Below are positions 17,475 through 25,113 of a stretch of DNA of 64,000 bases, piece after piece. The DNA is from Gemmatirosa kalamazoonensis (GTDB lineage: Bacteria; Gemmatimonadota; Gemmatimonadetes; Gemmatimonadales; Gemmatimonadaceae). The stretch spans positions 186,001-250,000 of the forward strand of contig NZ_CP007128.1 in assembly GCF_000522985.1 (NCBI RefSeq), written 5' to 3'. A model generated the notes under the pieces. It was not told where the DNA came from. It saw only the letters and a program-made list of their open reading frames with translations, and searched no databases. The translations under genes and the position numbers were made by a program. Within the stretch, counting starts at the first letter, position 1. Each line of letters opens with the position of its first letter.

Positions 17475-17507
17475 CGGCAGAATTTGCCGCAGCGGCCAGA
17501 TCTGCCG
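17475..17507. promoter_or_regulatory. paired CGGCA-N5-TGCCG palindromes upstream of flgF
   Basis: CGGCAGAATTTGCCG (17475-17489) is a perfect inverted repeat, and CGGCCAGATCTGCCG (17493-17507) is one mismatch away. The pair is 108 bases before the GG of a sigma-54-like promoter, matching the arrangement upstream of fliQ. Probably bound by a flagellar enhancer-binding protein that is not encoded in this window. A further hairpin, GCAAGTCG/CGACTTGC, lies at 17544-17570. Confidence 0.5.
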
Positions 17508-17595
17508 GCGGGCCGCGCCCGCGCGCGATCCGCGGCCTATCGCGCAAGTCGTTTCCTTGCAGCGACTTGCCGGAGAGCACGGGGTCGGCCGACGA

Positions 17596-17611
17596 CGGTC
17601 CGGCGGTTGCT
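17596..17611 (+). promoter_or_regulatory. sigma-54-like promoter for flgF operon
   Basis: CGGTCCGGCGGTTGCT has GG (17597-17598) and GC (17609-17610) separated by 10 bases and a consensus -12 half (TTGCT); the -24 half (CGGTCC) is weak. It lies 65 bases before the flgF ATG. Confidence 0.45.
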
Positions 17612-17676
17612 TTGCCCCTGTGGCGCGCGGAACCACGTCGCGCCCCCTCTCGCACGCCCCCTCCCTCCCGCCGCAC

Positions 17677-18366
17677 ATGCCGAACGGTCTCTCCAGCGCC
17701 GCCAGCGCGCTCCGCTACTGGGAGCGCCGGCAGGAGATCGCCTCGAACAACCTCGCGAACGCGTCGACCGACGGCTTCAAGGCCGAGCGCGTGTTCGGGA
17801 AGATGTTCGGCGATGCCCTGACCGTGGCCCAGACGGCGACCGACACGCGCGCCGGCTCGTTCCGCCAGACCGGCAACCCGCTCGACGTCGCGATCAAGGG
17901 CGACGCGTTCCTCGTCGTCGACACCCCGAACGGCGAGCGGTTCAGCCGCGGCGGATCGCTCGCCCTCGACCCCGCCCGCCGCCTCGTGGACGGCAGCGGC
18001 CACCCGGTGCTCGGCGAGCAGGGGCCGATCGTCGTGCCCGACGGCACGGTGACGATCGACGGCACGGGCACGGTACGCGTGAACGGCGCGGCGATCGACC
18101 GGCTGCGCCTCGAGCGCGCCGGCGCCCCGGCCACGCTCGCGCACGAGGGGGGCACCCTCCTCGTCCCCGACGGCGCCCGCGCCCGGGTGCCCGACGCCGA
18201 GCGCTCCGTGACGCAGGGCTTCGTCGAGGAGAGCAACGTCAACACCGTCTCGTCGATGGTGGACATGATCGCGGTGCAGCGCGCGTACGCGTCGGTGCAG
18301 AAGGCGATCAGCACGATGGACGCCGTGCGCGGCACCGCGGCCAACGAGTTGGGCAAGCCCGTCTGA
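17677..18366 (+). CDS. flgF: flagellar rod protein FlgF
   Basis: Proximal-rod protein of 229 aa, secreted through the flagellar export gate into the periplasm. It has the N-terminal rod signature (ALRYWERRQEIASNNLANAS, residues 9-28), the central GNPLDVAIKGDAFLVVDT stretch, and the C-terminal coiled segment (GFVEESNVNTVSSMVDMIAV). No Sec signal, as expected. The start ATG at 17677 lacks a clear Shine-Dalgarno. First gene of flgF-flgG-flgA-flgH-flgI-flgJ-flgN-flgK-csrA. The gap to flgG is almost filled by a 7-bp tandem array. Confidence 0.92.
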   Translation: MPNGLSSAASALRYWERRQEIASNNLANASTDGFKAERVFGKMFGDALTVAQTATDTRAGSFRQTGNPLDVAIKGDAFLVVDTPNGERFSRGGSLALDPARRLVDGSGHPVLGEQGPIVVPDGTVTIDGTGTVRVNGAAIDRLRLERAGAPATLAHEGGTLLVPDGARARVPDAERSVTQGFVEESNVNTVSSMVDMIAVQRAYASVQKAISTMDAVRGTAANELGKPV

Positions 18367-18374
18367 CCACGAAC

Positions 18375-18430
18375 GAGTCACGAGTTCCGAGTCCCGAGTC
18401 CCGAGTCCCGAGTCCCGAGTCCCGAGTCCC
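18375..18430 (+). repeat. GAGTCCC heptamer array in flgF-flgG gap
   Basis: Eight consecutive 7-bp units: GAGTCAC, GAGTTCC, then six GAGTCCC. The array ends 3 bases before the flgG ATG, so it takes the place where a Shine-Dalgarno would lie. The same heptamer, as facing arrays, lies inside flgJ at 21822-21905. Confidence 0.85.
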
Positions 18431-18433
18431 GAT

Positions 18434-19222
18434 ATGGATCCCGCCCTCCGCGCCGCCGCCAGCGGCATGATGGCCCAGCAGCTCCGCACCGAGGTCATCG
18501 CGAACAACCTCGCGAACGTCAACACGACGGGCTTCAAGCGCAGCCGCGCGAACTTCGAGGACCTGCTCTATCAGACCGTGCAGGGCGCCGCCGTGCTCGG
18601 ACAGCCCGAGAGCCAGACGCAGCCCGCCGTGCAGATCGGGCGCGGCACGCGGCTCGTCGGCGTGCAGCGGCTGCACACGCAGGGCGCGCTCGAGACGACG
18701 AACCGACCGCTCGACGTCGCGATCGAGGGCGAGGGCTTCTTCCAGGTGCAGGCGCCCGGCGGCCAGACCGAGTACACGCGCGACGGCACGTTCCAGATCT
18801 CCGACCAGGGTGTGCTCGTCACCGGCTCCGGCTACACGCTGGTGCCGAACATCAAGATCCCGAGCGACGCGACGGGCCTCACCATCTCGGCCAGCGGCAT
18901 CGTGAGCGCGACGCGCGGCCAGTCGACGCAGCCCGAGGAGCTCGGGCGCATCGAGGTGGCGCGGTTCGCGAACCCCGCCGGGCTGCAGGCCCAGGGCGAG
19001 AACCTCTACGCCGCGACGGCCGCGAGCGGCGAGCCGGTCACCGGCTTCCCGCAGGAGGACGGCTTCGGCCGCTGCGTCCAGGGCGCGGTCGAGTCGAGCA
19101 ACGTCGAGATCGTGCAGGAGATGGTGGACATGATCTCCGCCATGCGCGCGTACGAGATCAACTCGAAGGCGATCAAGAACAGCGAGGACATGCTGGAGAT
19201 CGCGAACAACCTGGTGAAATGA
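18434..19222 (+). CDS. flgG: flagellar distal rod protein FlgG
   Basis: Distal-rod protein, 262 aa, the normal length. The N-terminal signature is AAASGMMAQQLRTEVIANNL at 6-25 followed by ANVNTTGFKRSR; the middle has RPLDVAIEGEGFFQVQ; the C terminus ends SMNVEIVQEMVDMI-like (SSNVEIVQEMVDMISAMRAY). The start is fixed by homology, but no Shine-Dalgarno precedes it because the GAGTCCC array fills the leader. Translation may depend on coupling with flgF or on the repeat. The stop overlaps the flgA start (ATGA). Confidence 0.95.
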   Translation: MDPALRAAASGMMAQQLRTEVIANNLANVNTTGFKRSRANFEDLLYQTVQGAAVLGQPESQTQPAVQIGRGTRLVGVQRLHTQGALETTNRPLDVAIEGEGFFQVQAPGGQTEYTRDGTFQISDQGVLVTGSGYTLVPNIKIPSDATGLTISASGIVSATRGQSTQPEELGRIEVARFANPAGLQAQGENLYAATAASGEPVTGFPQEDGFGRCVQGAVESSNVEIVQEMVDMISAMRAYEINSKAIKNSEDMLEIANNLVK

Positions 19223-19683
19223 GAGCGTCGAGCGTGGAGCCTGGAGCGTGGAGCGTGCTGCTCGCGCTTCTCCTGCTCGTCGCACTCGGCACGCCGCTCG
19301 CCGCGCAGCCGAAGGCGTCGTGCACGCCCGTGGCCGCGCGCGCGCTCGTCCGCGGGCAGACGTTGACGGCGGACGACATCAGCATGGTGGACGCGAAGGG
19401 CGGCTCTGCGCTCTGCGCGCTGCGCTCTGCGCTCGTCGGTTCGCAGACGCGCCGGATGATCGCCGCCGGCGAGCCGCTGCGCGAGCCGGCCGTCGCGCCG
19501 CCTAACGTCGTCGCCGCGAACACGCCGGTCGCCGTGGTCTACCGCGACACGGGGATCGAGGTGCGCCTCAAGGGCGTCGCCCAGAACGCCGCGCCGCTCG
19601 GCGGACGCGTGACCGTGCACGTCGACGTCCGCCGCCGCCTCGACGGCATCGTCGTCGCGCCGGGCGTCGTGGAAGTGAAGTGA
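19219..19683 (+). CDS. flgA: P-ring assembly chaperone FlgA
   Basis: Periplasmic chaperone for assembly of the FlgI P-ring; 154 aa. It has a signal peptide (LLALLLLVALGTPLAAQ), then a SAF-like domain (ALVRGQTLTADDI) and a C-terminal beta domain (VAVVYRDTGIEVRLKGVAQN, VVAPGVVEVK). The first 13 codons are written by a GAGCGTG heptamer array (19223-19257), so the n-region of the signal peptide (RASSVEPGAWS) is repeat-derived. An in-frame GTG at 19255 could start a shorter signal peptide. It overlaps flgG and flgH by 4 bases each. Confidence 0.85.
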   Translation: MRASSVEPGAWSVLLALLLLVALGTPLAAQPKASCTPVAARALVRGQTLTADDISMVDAKGGSALCALRSALVGSQTRRMIAAGEPLREPAVAPPNVVAANTPVAVVYRDTGIEVRLKGVAQNAAPLGGRVTVHVDVRRRLDGIVVAPGVVEVK

Positions 19684-20369
19684 CCAACGTGCCTAACACC
19701 CGCATGCGTCTCACGCTCGCCGCCGCGCTGCTGCTCGCGCCCGCCGCCGTTCTCGCGCAGCCGGCCGCCGCACCCGCCGCCGCACCCGCCGCCGCACCCG
19801 CCGCCGCACCCGCATCCGCGGTTTCCGCTCCCGCGGCACCGGCTCCCGCCCGTCCCGGCCTGCACAGCTGGCTGTCCGACCGCCGCGAGTTCGTCGTCGG
19901 CGACATCATCACCGTGCTCGTCGACGACTACACGATCTCGAGCGCGATCAAGGACGACCTCGCGACGCAGCGGCGCAACCGCGACCTCGGGCTCGGCGTC
20001 GACGTCAACACCGGCGGCCCGAAGGCCACGGCGATCGACGCGCGCATCAACAGCCGCAACAACGCCGACGCCCAGAACCGCGGCGAGGCGCGCCGCGAGA
20101 ACCGCTTCCAGAGCGAGATGAGCGTGCGCGTCGTATCCGTCGGCGAGCACGGGCTGCTGCAGGTGAAGGGCACGCGTCTGGTCGACGTCGACAAGGGGAA
20201 GCAGAACATCTCCCTCGCCGGCTGGCTCCGCGCGCAGGACGTCTCCACCGCGAACGTCGTCGAGTCGTCGCGCATCGCCGACGCACAGCTGACCTACCTC
20301 TCCCCCGGCCCGTTAGGCAAGCCGAAGCAGGGCCTCGTCTCCCGCGTGGTCAGCATCGTCTGGCCGTGA
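19680..20369 (+). CDS. flgH: L-ring protein FlgH (no lipobox)
   Basis: Outer-membrane ring subunit, 229 aa, from a GTG overlapping the flgA stop; an ATG at 19704 (MRLTLAAALLLAPAAVLAQ) is an alternative. The FlgH body is clear: VGDIITVLVDDYTISS, NRFQSEMSVRVVSVG, LLQVKGTRLV and TYLSPGPLG. FlgH is usually a lipoprotein, but here the signal ends AVLAQ and the whole protein has no Cys. Right after the signal come four AAAP units encoded by 12-bp tandem repeats. So anchoring must rely on other contacts. Overlaps flgI by 4 bases. Confidence 0.9.
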   Translation: MTNVPNTRMRLTLAAALLLAPAAVLAQPAAAPAAAPAAAPAAAPASAVSAPAAPAPARPGLHSWLSDRREFVVGDIITVLVDDYTISSAIKDDLATQRRNRDLGLGVDVNTGGPKATAIDARINSRNNADAQNRGEARRENRFQSEMSVRVVSVGEHGLLQVKGTRLVDVDKGKQNISLAGWLRAQDVSTANVVESSRIADAQLTYLSPGPLGKPKQGLVSRVVSIVWP

Positions 20370-21805
20370 GCATGCGCCGTTACCCGTTCTCCCTCCTCCG
20401 CGCCGCGCTGCGCAACGCCGTCGTGGCACCGCCCAAGCAGACCGCCACGGACTACGCCGCGCTCGGCCGCCTGCTGGCCGAGTACGACGCGCGCGCGCTC
20501 GAGACGCGCCGCGCCGCCGACGCGCGCCGCCGCCGCCTCGCGCTCGCCATGGGCACCGTGGTCGTCGACGAGCCGACACCGTCGGCCGACGCCGAGCACC
20601 CGCCGCGCCTCGAGCACCTCCGCCTCACGCCGTTCCAGGCGTTCGCCGCCGTCGCCGTGCCCGCGAAGCGCGGCCTCGAGCGCGCCGTCGCCCTCGTCGT
20701 CGCGGAGCTCGCCGATTCGGTGCGTGACACCGTCCGCCGTCCGACGCGTTCGGCCGTCGGCGCGGTGCTGCTCGCGTTGGGCGCCCTCGCGCCCGCCGCG
20801 CTGCGCGCCCAGGACGTCCGCATCAAGGACCTCACGATCGCCGAGGGCGCCGCGCCGATCCGGCTCGTCGGCTACGGCCTCGCGGTGGGCCTCGACGGCA
20901 CCGGCGACCGCGCGAACGGCGTCCGCGGCTCGGGCATGACGGTGCAGAGCGTCGTGAACCTGCTCCGCCGCTTCGACGTCGAGGTGCCGGCGGAGCTGCT
21001 CCGCACGCGCAACGTCGCCGCGGTGCTCGTCACCGCGGAGGTCTCGCCGTATCTCCGCTCCGGCGGCCGCTTCGACGTGCACGTCGCGTCGATGGGCGAC
21101 GCGCGCTCGCTGCGCGGCGGCGTGCTGTGGATGACGCCACTCGTCGCCGAGGCGGGCGGCAAGCCGTACGCGCTCGCGCAGGGCGCGCTCATGGTGAGCG
21201 AGTCCGCCGACCCGCGCGACCGCTACGCCGCGCCGACGGTCGAGACGACGGTGCGTCTGCCGAACGGCGGACAGCTCGAGGTCGACCTGCCGCGTCCGAG
21301 CTTCGCCGGCGCGTCGCGGCTGCTGCTGAAGGAGCCCGACGTCGGCACGGCCTCGAAGATCGCCGCCGCGATCAACGGCGCGTTAGGCGCGAAGACCGCG
21401 ACGGTCGAGGATCCGGGCGCCGTCGCGCTCGCGCTCCCCGACACCGGCGACCGCGCGCTCATGCTGAGCAAGGTCCGCGACCTCGCGGTGCGCCCCGACC
21501 GCATCGCGCGTCTCGTCATCGACGGACGCGACGGCACGGTGGTCGCGGGCGGCGACATGACCGTCGGCGAGGCGGTCGTGAGCCACGGCGCGGTGACGCT
21601 CACCATCGGCGCCCAGACCGGCCCCGCGCCGGCGCCCGGCGACACGTCGGTCGCGCCGGGCGACGTGCGCGTCACGCCCGGCACGACGGTGCAGAAGGTG
21701 GCCGCCGCGCTGCACGCGGTGCAGACGCCGGCGCCCGAGATCGCGGCGATCTTCCTCGCGCTCCGCGAGGTCGGCGCGCTCGCCGCCGAGGTGGTCGTCC
21801 GATGA
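20366..21805 (+). CDS. flgI: P-ring protein FlgI with long N-terminal extension
   Basis: Periplasmic P-ring subunit. The frame gives 479 aa, about 110 more than the family norm. The classic FlgI sequence starts at about residue 149 (VRIKDLTIAEG, IRLVGYGLAVGLDGTGD) after an internal signal-like stretch (AVGAVLLALGALAPAALRAQ, 127-148). Residues 1-118 are Arg/Ala-rich and unlike FlgI. A GTG at 20720 (MRDTVRRPTRS) would make a normal signal peptide, so either two products share one frame or FlgI is made as a fusion. The start at 20366 is favoured by the 4-base overlap with flgH. Confidence 0.88.
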   Translation: MSMRRYPFSLLRAALRNAVVAPPKQTATDYAALGRLLAEYDARALETRRAADARRRRLALAMGTVVVDEPTPSADAEHPPRLEHLRLTPFQAFAAVAVPAKRGLERAVALVVAELADSVRDTVRRPTRSAVGAVLLALGALAPAALRAQDVRIKDLTIAEGAAPIRLVGYGLAVGLDGTGDRANGVRGSGMTVQSVVNLLRRFDVEVPAELLRTRNVAAVLVTAEVSPYLRSGGRFDVHVASMGDARSLRGGVLWMTPLVAEAGGKPYALAQGALMVSESADPRDRYAAPTVETTVRLPNGGQLEVDLPRPSFAGASRLLLKEPDVGTASKIAAAINGALGAKTATVEDPGAVALALPDTGDRALMLSKVRDLAVRPDRIARLVIDGRDGTVVAGGDMTVGEAVVSHGAVTLTIGAQTGPAPAPGDTSVAPGDVRVTPGTTVQKVAAALHAVQTPAPEIAAIFLALREVGALAAEVVVR

Positions 21806-22239
21806 GTGGACCCATTGGACCCGGGACTCGGGACTCGGGACTCGGGACTCGGGACTCGTGGGGGAGCAGTTCCCGAGTCCCGAGTCCCGAGTCCCGAGTC
21901 CCGACCCCCGATGAAGTCAAACTGAAGAAGACCGCGCAGCAGCTCGAGTCGCTGTTCGTCGAGCAGCTGTTCAAGGCCATGCGCGAGACCGTCCCGCAGG
22001 GCGAGGGCGCGATCGGCGCGGCCACCGGCGAGGACATGTTCACGGGGCTCATGGACCAGCACTTGGCGGCCGATACTCCCACGCAGTGGGCGCACGGCCT
22101 GGCCGATGCCGCGTACCGGCAGCTCCGCGCCGCGCTCCCTGGATCGAAGACCGAACAGACCACCGAGCACACTGCGCCGTCCACGAAGTTGACGCAGCTC
22201 CGCGCGCCGACGCCCGTGATCCCGCTCCCCTCGCGATAA
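21802..22239 (+). CDS. flgJ: FlgJ-type rod-binding protein
   Basis: Rod-cap/rod-binding protein of 145 aa with only the N-terminal FlgJ domain (KTAQQLESLFVEQLFKAMRE, residues 43-62) and no muramidase domain, as in many non-enteric bacteria. The ATG overlaps the flgI stop. Residues 7-36 are encoded by two facing 7-bp arrays and read as GTRDSGL- and SRVPSPE-type repeats. There is no in-frame start after the arrays, so the repeat peptide is probably translated. The C-terminal 30 residues are Thr/Pro-rich and unassigned. flgN follows with no gap. Confidence 0.8.
   Translation: MSGPIGPGTRDSGLGTRDSWGSSSRVPSPESRVPTPDEVKLKKTAQQLESLFVEQLFKAMRETVPQGEGAIGAATGEDMFTGLMDQHLAADTPTQWAHGLADAAYRQLRAALPGSKTEQTTEHTAPSTKLTQLRAPTPVIPLPSR
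21822..21905. repeat. facing GGGACTC / GAGTCCC heptamer arrays inside flgJ
   Basis: Five CGGGACT units (21822-21856), a spacer of about 13 bases, then about five inverted GAGTCCC units to 21903. This makes a long hairpin inside the 5' part of flgJ. Seven bases is not a multiple of three, so three units (21 bp) encode one 7-residue period. Confidence 0.85.
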
Positions 22240-22854
22240 ATGGCGCTTCCCACGCCTCACGCCAGCACCATCGCCGTGCCGTCGTACGCCCCGCCCCGCA
22301 GCATGGCGCACGCGCCGGCCCTCGCGCTCGCGCTCGAGGGCGCCGCGCGGCCGTCCGCGAAGCCGCGCCCGATGACGCCGGCGGCGCGCGACGCGCTGCT
22401 CGACGCGCTGCGCTCCGAGCGCAAGCTGCTCGACGAGCTCGTGGCGACGCTGCGCCGTCAGCGCTCGGCCGTCGGCACCGACGACCTGCAGGCGGTCGAC
22501 GACTCGGTGTTCGCGACGCACCGCATCCTCGCCACGCTGGGCCAGGCGCGCGTGCGCCGGCGTCAGATCAACCGCCTCATCGTCGGCGTCGAGGAGCTGC
22601 CGGCGCGCGATCTGGAGACGGTGCTCGGCGAGGGCATGGACGACGTGCTGCGCGGCGCGCGCGACGAGCTGCAGGCCAGCGCCGCCGTGCTCGCGCGCGA
22701 GGTCGACGTGAACCGCCGCGTGCTCCGCGACGCGCTCTCCAGCGGCGACGCGCAGGCGCGCGCGCTCGCCGGCATCCCGGCCGCCGCGCCTAACGGTGTC
22801 GTCGGCGCGAACGTCGGCGGCAACGCCGGCGCCTTGCTCGACCGCACCGGCTGA
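22240..22854 (+). CDS. flgN: FlgN-like flagellar chaperone
   Basis: Probable cytoplasmic export chaperone for the hook-filament junction protein FlgK; 204 aa. Helical region 45-160 has the FlgN pattern (ALRSERKLLDELVATLRRQR, LQAVDDSVFATHRILATLGQ, ARVRRRQINRL). The N-terminal 40 and C-terminal 35 residues are low-complexity additions. It starts right after the flgJ stop and ends 12 bases before flgK, its expected client, which supports the call. Sequence similarity of FlgN proteins is weak, so the name rests partly on position. Confidence 0.7.
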   Translation: MALPTPHASTIAVPSYAPPRSMAHAPALALALEGAARPSAKPRPMTPAARDALLDALRSERKLLDELVATLRRQRSAVGTDDLQAVDDSVFATHRILATLGQARVRRRQINRLIVGVEELPARDLETVLGEGMDDVLRGARDELQASAAVLAREVDVNRRVLRDALSSGDAQARALAGIPAAAPNGVVGANVGGNAGALLDRTG

Positions 22855-22866
22855 CCGGAGCCCGCC

Positions 22867-24282
22867 ATGTCACTCGGTTCCGTTCTCGGCATCGCGCGCA
22901 GCGGGATGAGCGCGCAGCAGCTCATCATCGACACCGCGGGCCACAACATCGCGAACGTCGACACCGAGGGCTACTCGCGCCAGCGCGTCGAGCTCTCGGC
23001 CGAGTTCATGAAGCAGCCGATGCTCGGGCAGATGGGCAACGGCGTGCGCGTCGCCGACGTCGCGCAGCTGCGCGACTCCGCGCTCGACACCGCCTACCGC
23101 AACGAGGCGTCCGGGTCCGCGTCGTCGCAGCTCCGCAAGGATCTGCTGGGCGGCATCGAGTCGCTGCTCGGCGAGCCGTCGGACACCGGGCTCGCTGCGG
23201 CGATGGACGCGTTCTGGTCGTCGTGGTCCGATCTCGCGTCGCAGCCGGCCAGCTCCGCCGCGCGCTCGGTCGTGCAGCAGAACGGCCAGCACGTCGCGGA
23301 GATGCTGAACGGGTTCGACCGGCAGCTCGTCGGGATGCGCGCGCAGGTCGCGACCCAGCTCGATGCGACGGTCACGCGCATCAACCAGCTCTCCGACCAG
23401 ATCGCGGGCTACAACGAGCGCATCATGGGCGCGGAGGTCGGCGGCACGACCGCGGCCGACCTGCGCGACAAGCGCAACCTCGCGATCGACGAGCTGGCGA
23501 AGCTCGGCGACACGCACGTCATCGAGTACCCGAACGGATCGGTGCAGGTGTCGCTCGGCACGAACGCGGTCGTCGACGGCACCACCGGCCGCCACGCGCG
23601 CACGATCGTCTCGGCCACCGGCGTCGTCGGAATCCACCTCGACCCGGGCAACGAGCCGGCGCTGCCGTTCGGCGGCACGTCGCAGGCGATGGTCGACTTC
23701 ATGAACCGCGACCTCCCCGACGTCCGCGGGCAGCTCGACGCGCTCGCGAACGGGCTCGTCACCGCGGTGAACGCGATCCACGCGACGGGCGAGCTGTACC
23801 CGGCGAACGGCGCCCCGGTCGCGGCGGGGAACTTCTTCGATCCGACGCACGTGACGGCGGGCGACATCTCGCTCAGCGCCGCGGTCGCCGCGAGCGCGGC
23901 GAACATCGCGGCCGGCGCCGCGGCGGCCGCCATCCCGGGGCCGGGCAACAACGACGTGGCGCTCGCGCTCGCGGGGCTGCGCTCCGCCGCCGGCCAGGTC
24001 ACGTACGTCGACGCGACGGGGCAGACGCAGAGCGGCTCGTTCACGAGCTTCTACGGCGACGTCGCGAGCCGGCTCGGCGCTCGCGTCTCCGCCGCGGGCA
24101 CCGACGCGGACGTGCACGCGACGCTCGCCGACCAGGCGGACACGCGGCGCAAGTCGGTGAGCGGCGTCAACCTCGACGAGGAGCTCACGACGCTCATGCG
24201 CGCGCAGCAGGCGTACGCCGCGGCGGCGAAGGTGATCTCCACGGCGAGCGACATGATGAAGACGCTCGTCGACATGATCTGA
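22867..24282 (+). CDS. flgK: hook-filament junction protein FlgK
   Basis: Hook-associated protein 1, 471 aa, exported by the flagellar system. The N terminus has the rod/hook signature (ARSGMSAQQLIIDTAGHNIA, residues 10-29, then NVDTEGYSRQRVEL). The C terminus is the D0 coiled coil (VSGVNLDEELTTLMRAQQAY, ISTASDMMKTLVDMI). Start ATG follows CCGGAGCCCGCC, a weak ribosome site. No flgL or flagellin gene follows; csrA comes next. Confidence 0.93.
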   Translation: MSLGSVLGIARSGMSAQQLIIDTAGHNIANVDTEGYSRQRVELSAEFMKQPMLGQMGNGVRVADVAQLRDSALDTAYRNEASGSASSQLRKDLLGGIESLLGEPSDTGLAAAMDAFWSSWSDLASQPASSAARSVVQQNGQHVAEMLNGFDRQLVGMRAQVATQLDATVTRINQLSDQIAGYNERIMGAEVGGTTAADLRDKRNLAIDELAKLGDTHVIEYPNGSVQVSLGTNAVVDGTTGRHARTIVSATGVVGIHLDPGNEPALPFGGTSQAMVDFMNRDLPDVRGQLDALANGLVTAVNAIHATGELYPANGAPVAAGNFFDPTHVTAGDISLSAAVAASAANIAAGAAAAAIPGPGNNDVALALAGLRSAAGQVTYVDATGQTQSGSFTSFYGDVASRLGARVSAAGTDADVHATLADQADTRRKSVSGVNLDEELTTLMRAQQAYAAAAKVISTASDMMKTLVDMI

Positions 24283-24295
24283 CCGAGGATTTCCC

Positions 24296-24523
24296 GTGCT
24301 CATTCTCGCCCGCCGCCCCGGCGAATCCATCGTCATCGACGGCGGCATTCGCATCGTCGTCCTCGCGTCCGACCGCGGGGGCGTTAGGCTCGGCATCGAG
24401 GCGCCGGCGAACGTCGCCATCCTGCGCGGCGAGATCGCCGCGGCGGTCGCCGACTCGAACCGGAGCGCGACCGCGGCGCACGCCGGCGAGTGGGTCGCGC
24501 GACTCAAGACGCGTGATGCGTGA
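24296..24523 (+). CDS. csrA: carbon storage regulator CsrA
   Basis: RNA-binding translational regulator, 75 aa from a GTG start. Matches the family from the first residue (MLILARRPGESIVID, VRLGIEAPANVAILRGEI). The RNA-contacting residues of the first strand and the VAILR(G)EI region are kept. CsrA genes often follow flgK/flgL and, with FliW, control flagellin synthesis; FliW is not seen here. The C-terminal 25 residues are longer than in Escherichia coli CsrA (61 aa). Last gene of the flg operon, ending at a convergent gene. Confidence 0.93.
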   Translation: MLILARRPGESIVIDGGIRIVVLASDRGGVRLGIEAPANVAILRGEIAAAVADSNRSATAAHAGEWVARLKTRDA

Positions 24524-24531
24524 CGCGCAGG

Positions 24532-25113
24532 TCAGACGCGCGGCAGGCGCATGACGTAGCCCGCCGCGGTCGCCTCCACCGGCACGCCGGCCAGCCATCG
24601 CGCCGCCGCGGCCGACGCTTCGTCGCCCGCCGCGCCGCTCACCGTGAGCGCGACGTCGTCGCCGTCGAGCGTCCATGCGATGCTCGCCGCCGCGCCGCGC
24701 TTGGCGGTGCCGAGGAGCAGCAGCAGCGCGCGCGCCAGGCCCACGTGCCGCGCGCGCACCGGCGGCGCGAGCGGGTCGGGCGTCACCGTCACCGGCACGT
24801 CGCGCAGCTGTGGGTGATGGGCGTGCAGCTCCACGATCGGCGTGACGAGATCCGGCAGGTGGAGCGGCTCCGCGACGTCGACGTCCGACGCCGAGCCGGC
24901 GAGCAGCCGCACGAGGACGAGCACCCCTTCCAGCCGCTCCGTCTCGTCGCGCAGCACGCCGACGATCGACGCCGGCGCGACCGCGCCCGGCTCCAGCAGC
25001 CCGGTGGCGGCGACGAGCGTGCCGACGCGGTTGCTCAACGCGTGGGCCAGGCCGCGCAGCAGCGCGTCCTGTTCGGTGAGCCAGCGCACGGCGACAGCAA
25101 AGTTTTCGGTCAT
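24532..25113 (-). CDS. histidine kinase-like protein, ChpT-like
   Basis: 193 aa with no membrane segment. Residues 15-75 look like a dimerisation and phosphotransfer helix pair (LLRGLAHALSNRVGTLVAAT, H24 as candidate phospho-site). Residues 100-193 resemble a kinase ATPase fold but lack the N, G1 and G2 boxes. This DHp-plus-degenerate-ATPase plan recalls histidine phosphotransferases such as ChpT; similarity is structural reasoning, not a database result. It is divergent from motA, and the sigma-28 site overlaps its start codon. It may relay phosphate to a motility regulator, but that is inference. Confidence 0.5.
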   Translation of the reverse strand: MTENFAVAVRWLTEQDALLRGLAHALSNRVGTLVAATGLLEPGAVAPASIVGVLRDETERLEGVLVLVRLLAGSASDVDVAEPLHLPDLVTPIVELHAHHPQLRDVPVTVTPDPLAPPVRARHVGLARALLLLLGTAKRGAAASIAWTLDGDDVALTVSGAAGDEASAAAARWLAGVPVEATAAGYVMRLPRV

